Assembly (NCBI GenBank): GCA_015680685.1
Contig: MNCI01023583.1
Span: forward strand, 85,023 to 122,996
Reading direction: 5' to 3'
DNA from: Gnetum montanum
Lineage: Eukaryota; Streptophyta; Gnetopsida; Gnetales; Gnetaceae
DNA length: 37,974 nucleotides
In this document: in pieces, positions 21,401-32,179 of the stretch
How the letters are laid out: every line of letters starts with the position of its first letter
How positions within the stretch are numbered: the stretch's first letter is position 1
Notes under the pieces: model-generated
What the model was told of the DNA's origin: nothing
The model's database searches: none
The model's input: only the letters and a program-made list of their open reading frames with translations
Program-made: the position numbers and the translations under genes

Positions 21401-24400
21401 ATATTTATTAAAACGTGATATTCCTATATGCAAAAAATGCAACGTTCCATTTGACGGTTTGCATTGACTTTAAAAAATTAAATGCCAAGATAATCATTCA
21501 CTTCAAGGGGAATCATGGCAAAAGTACCCTGTAAATAAAGCATAGGATTCTTTTCTGCATAAACTGAACACTTCATAGCCATGGAAACTATAAACCAAAA
21601 TAATGGCAACTTGAAGTTTATGTAGAAAATTAAATGTGTATACAACATAAAATTCAAGGCTATTAAATAAAGATTACCCATAGCACGAAGAACTCTAAAT
21701 CCAAGCAGGCCTTTCAGAGGATTGATCTGTAGTGTCTGTGCCCGCTCCATGGCCAACTGTTTGACGCTGATCAACAAATCCTGAAATGAAAATGCTCCAA
21801 CATCAACAACATGACATCTAGGATGACCACATACCAGATGAAAATATTCTTGTGTTTATCTATATTAGCGAGCATGAACTTGGAGAAAAAAAATTATGAA
21901 ATACTCAATAACAAAATAAAACTTATTTAAAAAACAAGCTTATTTGTTATCATTCTGTACACAGATTATATTATTGCCATGTAATACTTATGAACTTGCA
22001 AGATAACTAGCTTCACATTTCATCAGCAAAAATTCGATTAAGTTCAAGGTTCATAATAACCGCAAATGCTTTGGCTAAACACCGGAAATAAGATGTTTCG
22101 AAGACAGAAAAATAAAATGAGGTGCAAGAGGTTACTGAATCAGTTATTGTTGCAGAGTTCATAGCCTCAATTAGCAAATCCCCTTCATTTCCCAGGTTTC
22201 TCTCATGAACCTTACGGGTCTCCTACTTTTTACTTTTTACTTCTTGCTGATTATTCTTCCAATTGTTTCTGTTATGGCACTTGGCTTCACCTCAATTTAT
22301 TATCATAATTCTATAGTTGGCTGGTGAGTGTACAAATTTGGGTTTGTTCCCTGGTAGCCCTCCACTTTATCCACGATTTAATCCATCAAGGCCTTTGCTA
22401 ATATTCACAAGCAATTTGAACTTCCATATCATTTTTTTAGGAACTGAATATTTCCTTCTGCTATTTCTCAAATAATCTTCTGCAACGTTTCTTGTACCAT
22501 GTGATGCAATCATCATTTTGTTTGTATAACGCCAGCTTGTTTTCTGGAAATAAAATTACTGCACTGTTATAAATCACGGTAGGTTTAAACTGGAAAGTTC
22601 AGTTTCTTTTCAAAAGTACAGTCATGATTGGTCTTGACCATTTTAGACAGTTGTTAGTCCCTAGTTTCTAATGGCAGCTTTTAGTCCCTGGTTTCTAATG
22701 TTAAAATCAGGTTGAGATCTCACTCCAAGACTCTTAAAATGGATATTTTAGGATTGAAAGGAACTTTTTAAATAGAATTGCTATTTGACCTCAAACCTGC
22801 AACTTGAACCAGGACATAAAATAAATTTGGAAATTTTACCACACGGTTACCAAAGACGGGTGATGGTCAATTGGTGTCAAAAGTTGCAACTGTGCATTTT
22901 AATTATGCACCTGTCATCCTAGTAGTTAATAAAAAAAAAAACCTTACCTATCCATGAGTTAGCCACGGAAAAAACACGCCACTTTCATGATTTTTTCATA
23001 CACATATTTATCAAGGATGTCATGAGAGTTTTCAACATTTAAATTAACGTTCCCACACTCTGTATATGTATGTATATATAACATATGTATCTTTGAAAAC
23101 TCTAGCAGGGGCAAATGTTCATCCAGTTAATGTTAAACACTTGCCCACCTACAAAAAATTCAAATTCCTTTCAACGAATAACTTATAAGCCATTTTTATA
23201 CTGAAAAATGATAAAAAAAAAAAAAAACTGTTCTTTAAGATTGAGAAAGCAAACGTGAAAAAAAGTTTCAAGGTAACATACCAATTCAGCATCAGAAAGT
23301 GAAGCCAGCCAAGCCTGCTCTTCATTACTGGCTTCCTCCTCCACAGTTTTGTCTGCGAATAAGAGGCGTGAATTGTGAAGAAAGCTATCTGTGTCAGATT
23401 GCCTGAATCTGCTGCTGGTATCCGACAAGATTTGATTCATCTTCATTTTAGTCTTGTGGCTCATTTCAACTTCGCTCTCTACTTCTCCAGTGACGTCCTT
23501 TGATTTGTCTTTCCTTTGGTTTTTACCAGGGTATTAGCTACAATCTGATGCCCTGCTCCTTTCTTGATCTGTAAATCCACCATTTGTACTATTTTATCAC
23601 AAAGCCTATAATCGTGAAGAACTACTACAATAAAGTAACTTAAGTAATCCTGAGTAAAATCAGTTTCTCATGCCCAAGTCACATGGGAAAGAACGTAGCC
23701 AGCTCAGTATCGTAACCTTAAAATAACGTCTTGTCAAACTACCTTCCCTGTAGTCCTCACATGCAAATTTTAGTAGTCAGGGCATGGCTTCTCAGCAGTA
23801 ACTTACAGTTTAATAAAGAAAACATTGTACCTTGTCTAATTAAAAAACACTGTAAACAGTCAACCGCAGAACAGGAAAACCACGTTTCCACGTAACACAC
23901 ATCCAACGGTGATAAATAATTTACCATGTGAAGAGTGAGATCAGCTGTTAACTGCAATACCTACACTGTAACTACTGAAAGCTATGGACCAACCCTGGCT
24001 TGCTCTATGGCTGTAAGATTGGGTGTACCATGAACTCTGAATTAAGCTATTTAACAGTTAGAGCTCATTTTGTATCCCATGTGACTCAGGCTTCAGTTGG
24101 ACTATAACAAAATGACAGGCCTGCCAAGTTCAAATCTTTAAACGAAGCTTAGTTTTCAATGAAACTTCACACCTTCGATACTTGTGTTTGTTTCAGTAAT
24201 GCAACAGAATTTAACTTGCAATATTGGAAGCTAGATATTCAGGGACAGTTCTTCCTCGTTTTTTAAAACGGTTGTTCATTACTACAGCTGGGGTTAACGT
24301 TTTCACTATTGCAAGTTATTCCATTAATGAACATTTATGTAATAACTAATGGATCTAAATAGCATAACATTGGATATGAAAATATATTGTGGATGGTATA

Positions 24401-26334
24401 TTTAGCAAGCATTCTTGTGGCACATAATAGGTGCTCCAATAATTTAAGACTCCAATTACCCTTTAAATAATTACCATCCAAAAATAAAGCTGCCAAACCA
24501 CCTTTCTAATTATTATCACAATTTCTTCAATTTTTTGAGAACCAACTAAACTCTTCGAAGGAGGTAACTCCGTGTATATAATTACAAAGCTATGAAAGCA
24601 ACAGTTCTCTAGGACAGATGAAATTTAAAATTCAAAAAAAAAAAAAAAATCAAACAAGAAGGAATAGTGTCACCTTTTGCAATATTAATTTGGCAAACAA
24701 CATAATCCGTTTGCTCAAGATCCAAAAGCAACTGCTAAGATTTTGCCATTGCTGAATTTTTTAAAAAAAGAAAAAGGAATGCATCATTCTTTAAAGTGTA
24801 AATTATTTATTTAGTGCCAAACAGTTTAGTTATCTTAAACAATCCTATTGTTTAATTCCCCAAAGATGACTCAACAATTTTGTTTACCTATCAATCAGAA
24901 TCTTTTTTTTATAGTGATTTAATGGTGAAAAAATGCTAGCTGATTTCCAGCAGTGAACCAACAAGTATTGTTCAAAGAATTTCTAAATGAATAGCAAATA
25001 CATTACCTATTTCTTTCAACATACTTGCAAATGCTTCTTTAGCTTACATATGTTTGCACTTATCTGGTTGAACTAGTAATGATAAGTGATAAAAATAAAA
25101 CTAAGTTCGATAAATAATGAAAATTTGATATTTCACAGAATTAATAAAGGCTTTAATTTGTATAACAAAAACAATGGAAAGAAGCTACTCTAATTATGTC
25201 ATAAAAAATTTACGAGAAAGTTCAGACTAAAACAAAAGAAAAAAATAATTTTACAGAGAGGACAATTATTAGTTGGCTGCACTTTGTCACAGAAAATAAA
25301 TAGTTATCATCATAAAATTGTGCGAAAATAAGTAATTATTGTCATAATGTTACTTATAAAGGTAAACTTTTTTACAAAAATTATTTTGGGGATGTAATAG
25401 CTTGGCCATTTCCTAACATAAAATTTAAAGGTGTCATGGCAAGAATAGTTTAAGGTACTTTTGATTTTTTTTTTCCACATGAAAATCAATTCTCAGTGAT
25501 TCAATTTTGGGATTTTATTAATTTAAGAAAGAAAAAGATTCTCTTAGATATATATCATAAATATAAAGCAAAACTAATAGACAGGCAAGAAAACTGAACT
25601 TTCACAGGTATCCGCAATTCAGCATGTAAAATTTTAATGAACATTTTTAGCAACTAGACATGCGATGGTTGAGTACAAAAGTCATCAAGTTTCAACTTTG
25701 AAGTCACATAAAAAAAGAACTTCCCATGGAAAACGCAGCTACGTTAAAAGTCGAGCACAAGTTCAAGTTACCCGTACCACAAATACAAAGGCACATCATG
25801 GATACCAAGAGAAGTCATCTTCCAATATTTAAAAAATAAAAATAAAGACAATAACTAGCCCTAAATCCATGCATAGCAAACCAAACATAAGCATGTAGTC
25901 TCACATTTCAATTTTTTGTGAAAATGGCTTCTATTCAGGCTTGTTCATAAATTGCTAGTTCACATAATCAGGATCACTACTTCCAAACAATACGCTATTA
26001 CTTAAGCATTGATTCCGGAATGCATTAAGCGAATAAAATGCAAGAATTAACCGAGCAAACAGAGCATCTGTATAGTATTAACATCATGAACCTTGCAATT
26101 CAGAGTTGAACAGCAAGTTAAGATACTCTTAATGGGTTCAACTTAAAACATCACAATATCCTGATACAGAAACGGGAAAATTTTGTAAGAAAGGAAATTT
26201 CAATGCGTTTGCAAAAGAATCCAGCATGAGCATGAAATGCTCTTAACTTATTTGCATTCAACATAAATGAGAGATAGACCTGGTCACTTCGTTTCTTTGC
26301 TGGACTTGGCTGGTCTTCGCAAAGAATTCCTTCG
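18443..26334 (-). CDS. host gene, unknown basic helical protein (at least 5 exons)
   Basis: Exons, 5' to 3' on the minus strand: 26334-26280 (tentative), 23568-23282, 21780-21678, 18895-18715 and 18452-18443. All junctions are GT..AG. From the ATG at 23464 the spliced frame is 477 nt, an exact multiple of three, giving 158 residues. The product has an acidic Ser/Asp-rich N-terminus, a helical core (W-L-A-S-L-S-D-A-E-L then D-L-L-I-S-V-K-Q-L-A), a second helix (L-L-M-K-E-L-A-L-E-Q) and a basic tail R-K-R-R-R-M-S, possibly a nuclear localisation signal. I do not recognise the family. The upstream 26280-26334 exon and the 5' part of the second exon also look coding, but join in a different frame. 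No premature stops occur in the core, so the gene is probably functional. Confidence 0.65.
18715..18895 (-). CDS. exon with helix and basic tail, host gene
   Basis: 181 nt. The acceptor ATTGCAG ends at 18896 and the donor GTATGTG begins at 18714. Entry phase 1 matches the exit phase of the previous exon. It encodes L-L-M-K-E-L-A-L-E-Q, an acidic Asp/Glu/Thr stretch and R-K-G-D-T-R-K-R-R. The acceptor region is duplicated upstream (18947-18997). Confidence 0.7.
18895..18997 (-). repeat. 52-bp tandem duplication covering a 3' splice site
   Basis: 18895-18946 and 18947-18997 are near-identical, with one mismatch. Each copy contains a pyrimidine-containing intron end and a CAG acceptor on the minus strand. 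Use of the upstream acceptor would add 52 bases and reach a TAA within three codons. Confidence 0.85.
19414..19520 (+). repeat. possible tRNA-derived SINE, different family
   Basis: TTTGGTTAAGGCATG resembles a pol III A box and AAGTTCAACCCTAATG a B box, about 28 bases later, as in a tRNA-like head. The tail is AT-rich. The sequence differs from the SINE family at 14250. It lies in an intron of the minus-strand gene. Only one copy is seen here, so the call is tentative. Confidence 0.4.
20071..20161. repeat. local direct repeats
   Basis: A 24-base segment starting GCTGTTGCATCATC occurs identically at 20071-20094 and 20138-20161. The adjacent GAGACAGTTAGG also occurs twice (20095-20106 and 20127-20138). 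This is a small intronic duplication. Confidence 0.8.
20591..20670. repeat. 22-bp minisatellite, about 3.6 units
   Basis: Units at 20591, 20613, 20635 and a partial unit at 20657, each like TAGTACCACAATGAAGAGAA plus two bases. There are a few mismatches in the first unit and one in the second. It lies in the intron between 18895 and 21678. Confidence 0.9.
20706..20936 (-). mobile_element. 5'-truncated LINE-type insertion with 13-bp target duplication
   Basis: On the minus strand the insert is about 205 bp ending in a 27-base poly(A), seen as T at 20720-20746. Flanks are GTTACTACAAATA (20706-20718) and GTTACTACGAATA (20924-20936), one mismatch in 13. The poly(A) tail, the long target duplication and the short body fit target-primed reverse transcription and 5' truncation. 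The body ends CTCAGTAATATAATCCTGAC before the tail. No ORF remains. A long SINE is the alternative, but no pol III boxes are seen. Confidence 0.8.
21678..21780 (-). CDS. exon of the host gene, helical core
   Basis: 103 nt. The acceptor TTTCATTTCAG ends at 21781 and the donor GTAATC starts at 21677. It encodes D-L-L-I-S-V-K-Q-L-A-M-E-R-A to L-R-A-M-G with no stops. Phase 0 in and phase 1 out agree with the neighbouring exons. Confidence 0.75.
21784..23281. other. intron, no other gene recognised
   Basis: AT-rich intron of the minus-strand gene, about 1.5 kb. It contains A runs (23213-23227) and a TATGTATGTATATATA tract near 23063, but no recognisable element. Confidence 0.5.
23282..23568 (-). 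CDS. exon of the host gene with start codon or frame discrepancy
   Basis: The acceptor GATTTACAG ends at 23569 and the donor GTATGTTA starts at 23281. From ATG 23464 to the donor, 61 codons are open: an acidic, Ser-rich segment ending W-L-A-S-L-S-D-A-E-L. Upstream, 23568 to about 23525 reads as I-K-K-G-A-G-H-Q-I-V in another frame, and the frame of the ATG is open only back to about 23536. The exon is 287 nt, one short of a multiple of three. Adding one A at the T5 run (23520-23524) would make the whole exon open. Either the gene starts at 23464, or an indel or sequence error lies there. Confidence 0.65.
23569..26279. other. putative large first intron, no gene recognised
   Basis: About 2.7 kb of AT-rich sequence with several A and T runs and no open frame of note. 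It would be the intron between the tentative upstream exon and 23568. Confidence 0.45.
26280..26334 (-). CDS. tentative upstream exon of the host gene
   Basis: 55 nt on the minus strand, between a possible acceptor TCCTTTACCAG (ending at 26335) and a donor CAG followed by GTCTATC (intron from 26279). The frame reads E-G-I-L-C-E-D-Q-P-S-P-A-K-K-R-S-D-Q, typical low-complexity plant coding sequence, and leaves in phase 0, matching the acceptor at 23569. An in-frame TGA lies further upstream, so either another exon with the start codon lies beyond, or this is 5' untranslated. Confidence 0.4.
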
Positions 26335-26559
26335 CTGGTAAAGGACTTGACAGCTTGTTTGTATTTTCACTTCAAAATAAACTAAGCTAGCCAAGGGACT
26401 ACGGGACTGCTGCATTGGTAAATATTGTTCGTGAGTGAGTGGCAGTTCAAGAGTGTGGTACTATGTATTCTTTGAGAATGGGGAATGTTGGAACAATATA
26501 ACTTTCTATTTAAGTATTGTTCATTAAAATTAAATTTATAATTCTCTTTAATATATATT

Positions 26560-26648
26560 AGTTTATAAATCAATGTTACTTAGTAGAATTGAATCTTTGA
26601 CCTAGGATTACCAAACCAAGATCCATACCATTAGGCTAACACCTCATT
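26560..26648 (-). repeat. tRNA-derived SINE fragment, copy 3
   Basis: Minus-strand match to the SINE head: AATGAGGTGTTAGCCTAATG, then a B-box region (AAGATTCAATTCTACT) and the start of the body. The 3' part of the body is missing or diverged. Confidence 0.65.
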
Positions 26649-26699
26649 GTATATTTGAAAAATGTGTAGGTTAGCATATGTTTTTATAAACTAAGTCAA

Positions 26700-26780
26700 A
26701 TGATATGTTCTTAACCTAGTGGTAAGACTTTTCATTTGAAAGCTCTAAGTCATGATTTCAATCTAGGTGGGCAATGTTGG
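26700..26780 (+). repeat. diverged tRNA-like SINE head, copy 4
   Basis: TTAACCTAGTGGTAAGAC resembles an A box and GATTTCAATCTAGG a B box, about 45 bases apart. It differs from the main family after the A box, so it may be a related SINE or an older copy. Confidence 0.4.
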
Positions 26781-26939
26781 GGTTATACTATTCTAATTTG
26801 ATATTTCTCCAACGAATTTGATTTTTTTCAACAAATCTAATTTTTCTTGGGCAAATTTGGTTTCTTTAGAATTCCCTTATGGGAGATTCTACACTACTCC
26901 CATCTTCTTCAATGAATATTAAAATTTTTTCCTCTTTTA

Positions 26940-27660
26940 TCAATGCAAAAATTTCTATTAAAAATTGCAAATTTACAAGCTTGTAAGAAAAATGCTTTGA
27001 TGCCTTTTTCCAATGATGTTAATGCAACAAGACACCTAATTTTGTTCTTCCTGATGATGTACATGAGTCATTGGTTCTTGTTCTTTCACCGCAATATGTG
27101 TTCACTCAAATTTTGGGTTACTGCCTCATAATCAAAGTTTCATTTCATAGTTAAATGATGTGATAAACAAACATGACATTCAAGTTCTTCATGCCAAGAA
27201 TTATGTTTGTTTTTTACTGGTTGTTGAGTTAGGCAATGCTTTGATGGTGTAATGTGCCCTAAATAGAAGGTCTTTTATACATAAACATGTAGTGTTGATC
27301 ATTCACAAGTGGACTTCAACTTTTGATATCCAATCTGAAAAATATGGTAAAATTCCATGTTTTGTTGAATTATATAATCTTCCATTAATTTTTTAGAAAG
27401 TTGAGCAGGAAATTATTAGTCTTCTTGATCTCATTAAGCATATGGAGTCTATTTCTACAACTTTTGATTTTCATAGAGGTTTTTTTTTTTGTTAAAATCA
27501 ACCTTCTCAATCATTGTCTCAATTGGTATTACAAGCAAGAGGAAAGACATATATTCAACTAATTACATATTATAATCTTTTTAATTCTTGCCACTTTTGC
27601 CATTATGAAAGACATTTTATTTAATGCTTGTTCTTTTTTGCTAAAAAAAGATTCTAAACA
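26940..27660 (+). pseudogene. DUF4283-type LINE ORF1 remnant
   Basis: The frame from about 27220 reads R-R-S-F-I-H-K-H, K-W-T-S-T-F-D, F-V-E-L-Y-N-L-P-L-I-F and then, after a shift, C-H-F-C-H-Y-E-R-H. In plant LINE ORF1 and related proteins, DUF4283 has W-T-P-x-F-D and V-W-V-E-x-x-x-L-P-x-x-x-W, followed by a C-x2-C-x4-H-x4-C knuckle. Here the Trp after L-I-F is TAG, and the knuckle has a stop and lacks a residue. No endonuclease or reverse transcriptase is seen downstream. This is recognition from memory of the family; no search was run. Confidence 0.55.
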
Positions 27661-28380
27661 AAAGAAAAAATATGTTAAAGTTGAAGATAGGAAAATGTAA
27701 TATAGAGTTGAAGATATGAAAAATCAAGTTAATGTCAATGATAAGAATAATCAAATGGCAATAATGAATTTAGAGAAGATAAAAGCTCATGTGTACAATT
27801 TTACTGTTACTAAAGAAAGTATTAAGTAGCCTAAATAGATAGCTCATAACGTAAATTTTTCTTTGTCTAACAAGAATACTATTAACTCAAAGATTAAAAC
27901 TAGTGTCAACAATAAGGTTATAGTTGATGGTAAAGATTTTCAATGTCAAATTAATAACAGATAAAGATTTTCCACAAGTGCTACCATTTTCTTGCTTTGA
28001 TACAAATATTGGTATTAACCCACCACTCTCTATCTTGAATCTTTTGCTATTTTAAATTCAAGCATGGATATTGAAAAATGATGTAAATTTTGTTAGAACT
28101 AGGACTTTCATCCCTCCTAATGATTAATTTATTTTACTTATTTCTTTTTTCAAGATATCAATTGTAAGGTTGCACATGTGAATAGATGGTTCTAAAATTA
28201 GAAAGTTTTTTCCTTTCATATATATATATTATTTAATGATATTTACTTAGTGTTAAGCCTATGATGTACTCTAAATTTTTTTGTTCATTATCAATATTTT
28301 TTTAGGGTTTCAACACCCCTATAATGTTCTACTTAAACAATATATCTTAGGGTGTTCTTATATTACAATTATTTTGAAAT
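27661..28380. other. AT-rich decayed continuation, nothing recognised
   Basis: Lys/Asn-rich short frames continue to about 27960 and may be the rest of the LINE ORF1. The remainder holds no clear feature. Confidence 0.35.
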
Positions 28381-28500
28381 TCCAACATCCTAGTGTTTTA
28401 GACCTATAATCTTAGTTTTGTAAATTATTTTCTTATGCTAAGTTAAATTAACATATGGGTATATCTTGATATAATATGATTAGTATTATGTTGTATCTAA

Positions 28501-28635
28501 ACAATGAGGTGTTAGCTTAGCGGTATAGGTCTTGGCCTAGCAACCCTAAGTCATAGGTTTAATTCTACTAGGTAGCACTTAGTTATAAACTTCTATAAAT
28601 CTTGGGGTGTACCTATGGTTCAATTACACCCCAAT
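28501..28635 (+). repeat. tRNA-derived SINE, copy 5
   Basis: Head AATGAGGTGTTAGCTTAGCGGTA with A box, B box GGTTTAATTCTAC, and body TAAATCTTGGGGTGTACCTA. It is close in sequence to copies 1 and 6. Confidence 0.78.
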
Positions 28636-30289
28636 ATTATGTTGTATCATGCTAGTTATGCTAGTATATTCTAATGTTTTTCTTTCATGTTTATGAAATT
28701 GGATTTTGAAACCTCTAGAATGATATGTTATTACATGCCTATGATTGTACATATTGAGGTGTGAACCCTTGATCCCTTATTTACATGTACTTTTGGATAC
28801 ATTTATATAATTATTTATGTCATTTACTTAATTTCCTCTTTGGGTTTATTCTCTAAATATCTTACTAATTCTTATTGCTCCTAAGTTGGACAAGCTAGAA
28901 AGATGGTGGTGGTCCATTGTTGGTAATTTATAAATACATTTTTTCTGTATTTTATGTTATTCTAAGGTTTCTAGAATAATGTAATTATATCATAAAAATA
29001 TATGTTAAATACTTGGGATTAATCTAATTATTCTCTTATTTTATTTTAAAAACCCCTCTTAGACATATGGACTTATTTTATTCATTTGGCAATTTAGACT
29101 CATTGGTTAACCTGGAACCTTTTTTATGGGTACTATTAACCCGATATTAGAAAATTAATTTTTATTTACTTAATCTTGGAATTGTCCAAATGTTACCTCT
29201 GTTCCTATAAATATTTGGTAAGCTAACCTTTCTTGGCATTAATTGTGCTTCATTCTCTCTTCCATTATGTTGCTCATTATTGTGCATGATGGATCTCTTT
29301 GCAAATTCTTGATCAGAATCCATTCTTACTTGGCAAAGCATTGCTAATTTCTCAAGGCAAAGGAAATGTTCTTTATTTCATTAGTTTTTATAAGTAACTT
29401 TCCCCTTTGGACATGCTTACCTTAGATTTTGCACTTAGTTTTCATTATTGATCTAACCCTTGTTATCTGCTATTAATCTAACCTTGATTTGCTATTTTTC
29501 ATTGTACATTTTTTTTTTGCAATTTTTTGTTTTGCATTACATCATCTCCTCTTAGTGGTGGTGATGGCAAAAATCTCTAAGTATGTTGTGACATAGGTTG
29601 TGATGAAATTTGCAACAAATTTTCAATATGTTTTCTAAAGGGACAACATGCACAGGACATATAACATTAATGGCAATAGCTAGCTAATATTTCAAGTTTG
29701 TATGGATGCATTCGTAATGTTGAAAGCTAGGAAAACTAACCTCAAGGGTTGAATAATTAACAAGGTTTGTAGAAAAAGGCTACTGATGCAAAAACAAGTA
29801 GGTCATTACCATGAAATTGATTTAGAGGATTTTGTCAATGTATTGGTGTGCTGCCTAGCTAGTCTTGTCATGGTAAAGTTGATTTAGAGGATTCTGTCAA
29901 CCTATTAACATGTAGCCAGCATCAAGAAACCCTAGGTGATAGTGAGTGACTAGAACTTAGGTTAGGTATAAGGTTGATACTAGCCATAAAATAACATAAC
30001 AGTTTGAAATTGACATTACATGAGGGTTTTGATCCAACAGTTCAACATTATCATTACATGAGCATTGACATAGATAGGTGAGGTGTTCCACCAAATAGTC
30101 CTTAATGGCTAATTTAAGTTAGTACTAACCTTATAGCCATCATAGCATTTGATGCTGTAACTCATAGAAAACCACTAGTAATGCACGTTGTAACCTAGTA
30201 AATAACTAATGCATTAATGGTAAATTTAATGGAATAGATTAAAGGTTAAGTTAATTGTTATTATTGCTTATCTAACAACATGTTTTGCA

Positions 30290-30510
30290 GCATGAAACTG
30301 ATCTTCCAGTTTGACTTAAGGAGCTTCAAAGTGGTTTCCTCTACAATGAAGGTGTTCTAACTGTTCCTACATGTGTTTTCATGCAAATCTTGCAGGAAGC
30401 CAAGAAGGTGGGCTAGGAGATGTTGGAAGGCTAAATAGCTTTGTGTAAGAAGATTATGATTATGGATTTTCTATGTTATGTTTTAATGAGGCCTAAGTTG
30501 GCATAAAAAA
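30290..30510 (+). pseudogene. decayed coding-like fragment of unknown origin
   Basis: One frame reads about 70 codons with three or four stops (TGA, TAG, TAA) and otherwise protein-like content: L-K-E-L-Q-S-G-F-L-Y-N-E-G-V-L-T-V-P-T, then Q-I-L-Q-E-A-K-K-V-G. TTTTGCAG precedes it at about 30290, like a splice acceptor. It lies inside the presumed gypsy LTR/leader region. I do not recognise it; a captured host exon is one possibility. Confidence 0.3.
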
Positions 30511-30699
30511 GTTAACATGGATTTTCAAATCGTTTTTTCTTAAGTTATGAAGTTTCCAAGTAGTTTCTGTGCTCATCTTGTTTTATAAGTATTAAAGTTA
30601 ACTAAAGAGTTATTAAGTAGTTAATTTTTATTTATCATGCTTCAAGGACAATTAAGTTTAAATTAAGTTTTTAAGCAAAAATCATAGGATGTGATAGTT

Positions 30700-30713
30700 T
30701 GGTATTAAAGCAC
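30700..30713 (+). promoter_or_regulatory. putative primer binding site of gypsy-type element
   Basis: TGGTATTAAAGCAC resembles the TGGTATCAGAGC initiator-Met-tRNA primer site with two or three changes. It lies about 55 bases before the gag start. Confidence 0.55.
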
Positions 30714-30754
30714 AATTTTAGATCACTTATCAAAGTTTTGTTTAAGTTTTACAA

Positions 30755-31850
30755 ATGGCAGCAAGAAGAGAAAGGAGAAATGTTAAGACAAATAACTTTG
30801 ATGGACTAAATTTGGATCAAACACAATAATAGTTACTTTAGATGCTCGCTAATTTGATAAAAAATGGTGGTAATGATGGTGACAATGATGGTAACAATCA
30901 TGATGGTGACAATGGGGGGAAACAATTATTTGAAGTTAATGGGGAAATTTAGGAAGTTGAATCCTCTGATGTTCAAAGGCACTAATGATTCATCAATGGC
31001 ACATGGATGGGTTGATGATATGGAAAAGGCTTTTGGAGTGATGAATTATTTACTAACCCAAAAGACAAGATTGGCTACTTACCAACATTAAGAAGTAAAA
31101 AGTTAGTGAAATAATTTGCTGGTTGTAAAAGGCTAGAATGTAGACATAATCCCATGGAATATTTTCAAATGAGAGTTCGAGAATCATTTTGTGATAAAGG
31201 CCTATCAAGAGAAGAAAGAAGAAGAATTCTATAGATTGTAGTAGGGTGATATGACTATACATAAGTATGACATTAAGTTCAATGAACTAGTGTGGTATGT
31301 TTTGCATATTCAAAACAATGAGTAGGCATAGATGAGAAGGTTCCATAAGTAATTGGAACCTTAAATCAAATGTCTTTTGGAAACACTAGATTTTGGGAGA
31401 TATGAGGAAGCTTTTTTATGTGTCCTAAGGATGGAACAAGACCAAGAAGAAGACATGATCCAAATTAAGGGTCCTAAGAAGGAATGTAAAAGAGCCCCTC
31501 CATAATGGTTGTAAGTGGCAAAGGAAAGATCCCACATATGGAAATAGAAGAACAAAAAATGAGTAGTTGATCAATTTCTCAAGTTTCGATGGTAAATCAA
31601 GCTAGGGTTAGAGCATGTTTCTATTATAACGACCCATGATACTTGAATGCTCAATGTTGGAAGTTATTTGCTAGGAGGCAAGGAAAGCCATTCCAACCCT
31701 TCCAAACAACTAAAATACGAGTACGATGTTACAACCTTTTAGAAGCTCAAGATGAAATTAAGGACAAGAAGAAAGAAGCATTAGATGGATTCTTAATCTT
31801 TGTCTTATATTTAACTTCAAATATAAAGATTCCTTGAAGAGTGGATGTAT
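30755..31850 (+). pseudogene. Ty3/gypsy gag remnant
   Basis: The start is M-A-A-R-R-E-R-R. After an Asn/Gly/Asp-rich linker the frame reads F-R-K-L-N-P-L-M-F-K-G-T-N-D, W-V-D-D-M-E-K-A-F and T-R-L-A-T-Y-Q. Further on come E-K-K-E-E-E-F and G-D-M-T-I-H-K-Y-D-I-K-F-N. These are hallmarks of the Retrotrans_gag domain of plant gypsy elements. A zinc knuckle near 31610-31670 reads C-F-Y-Y in place of C-x2-C. Several frameshifts and stops, mostly TAG, are present. No protease or pol follows before the LTR-like sequence at about 31852, so pol was deleted or the element was gag-only. Confidence 0.7.
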
Positions 31851-32179
31851 GCAACACCCTAGTGTTTCAAACCTAGGATCTTAGGTATCACACCCCAAAT
31901 TAAATAATAGATAAATTAATGAAATCACTTAAGGGGCATGATTAAATTCCTTAGAAATCCATATATTCCATATGTAAAACTTAAAATTCAAAAATTAAAT
32001 TATTGGAAAACATTAAATCACCAAGTATAATACTTTATAATCCAATAGGCATACTTAAATAGCCATAAAGAATACATTACTTAAAAATTTCCACATAGTG
32101 TTATACCAACATCATAAGTATAAATCTTTGAGATACAAGTTATAAGAGATATATAAGATAAGCACATAAGATATAGAAA
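31851..32179 (+). repeat. possible start of gypsy-type 3' LTR
   Basis: It begins GCAACACCCTAGTGTTTCAA, resembling 28383 onward for about 34 bases, and follows GAAGAGTGGATG, a weak polypurine tract. The remainder is AT-rich and does not obviously match the 28400 region. A SINE follows at 32180. Confidence 0.3.

Larger units (their letters stand above)
28383..30699 (+). repeat. possible 5' LTR and leader of a Ty3/gypsy-type element
   Basis: 28383-28416 (CAACATCCTAGTGTTTTAGA onward) resembles 31852-31885 (CAACACCCTAGTGTTTCAAA onward), about 28 of 34 bases by eye. These would be the starts of the 5' and 3' LTRs. A TATAAATA box is at 29208-29215. A primer-binding-like TGGTATTAAAGCAC begins at 30700, just before the gag. 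A SINE is inserted at 28501. Only the starts can be compared, so the LTR extent (up to 2.3 kb) is inference. Confidence 0.35.
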
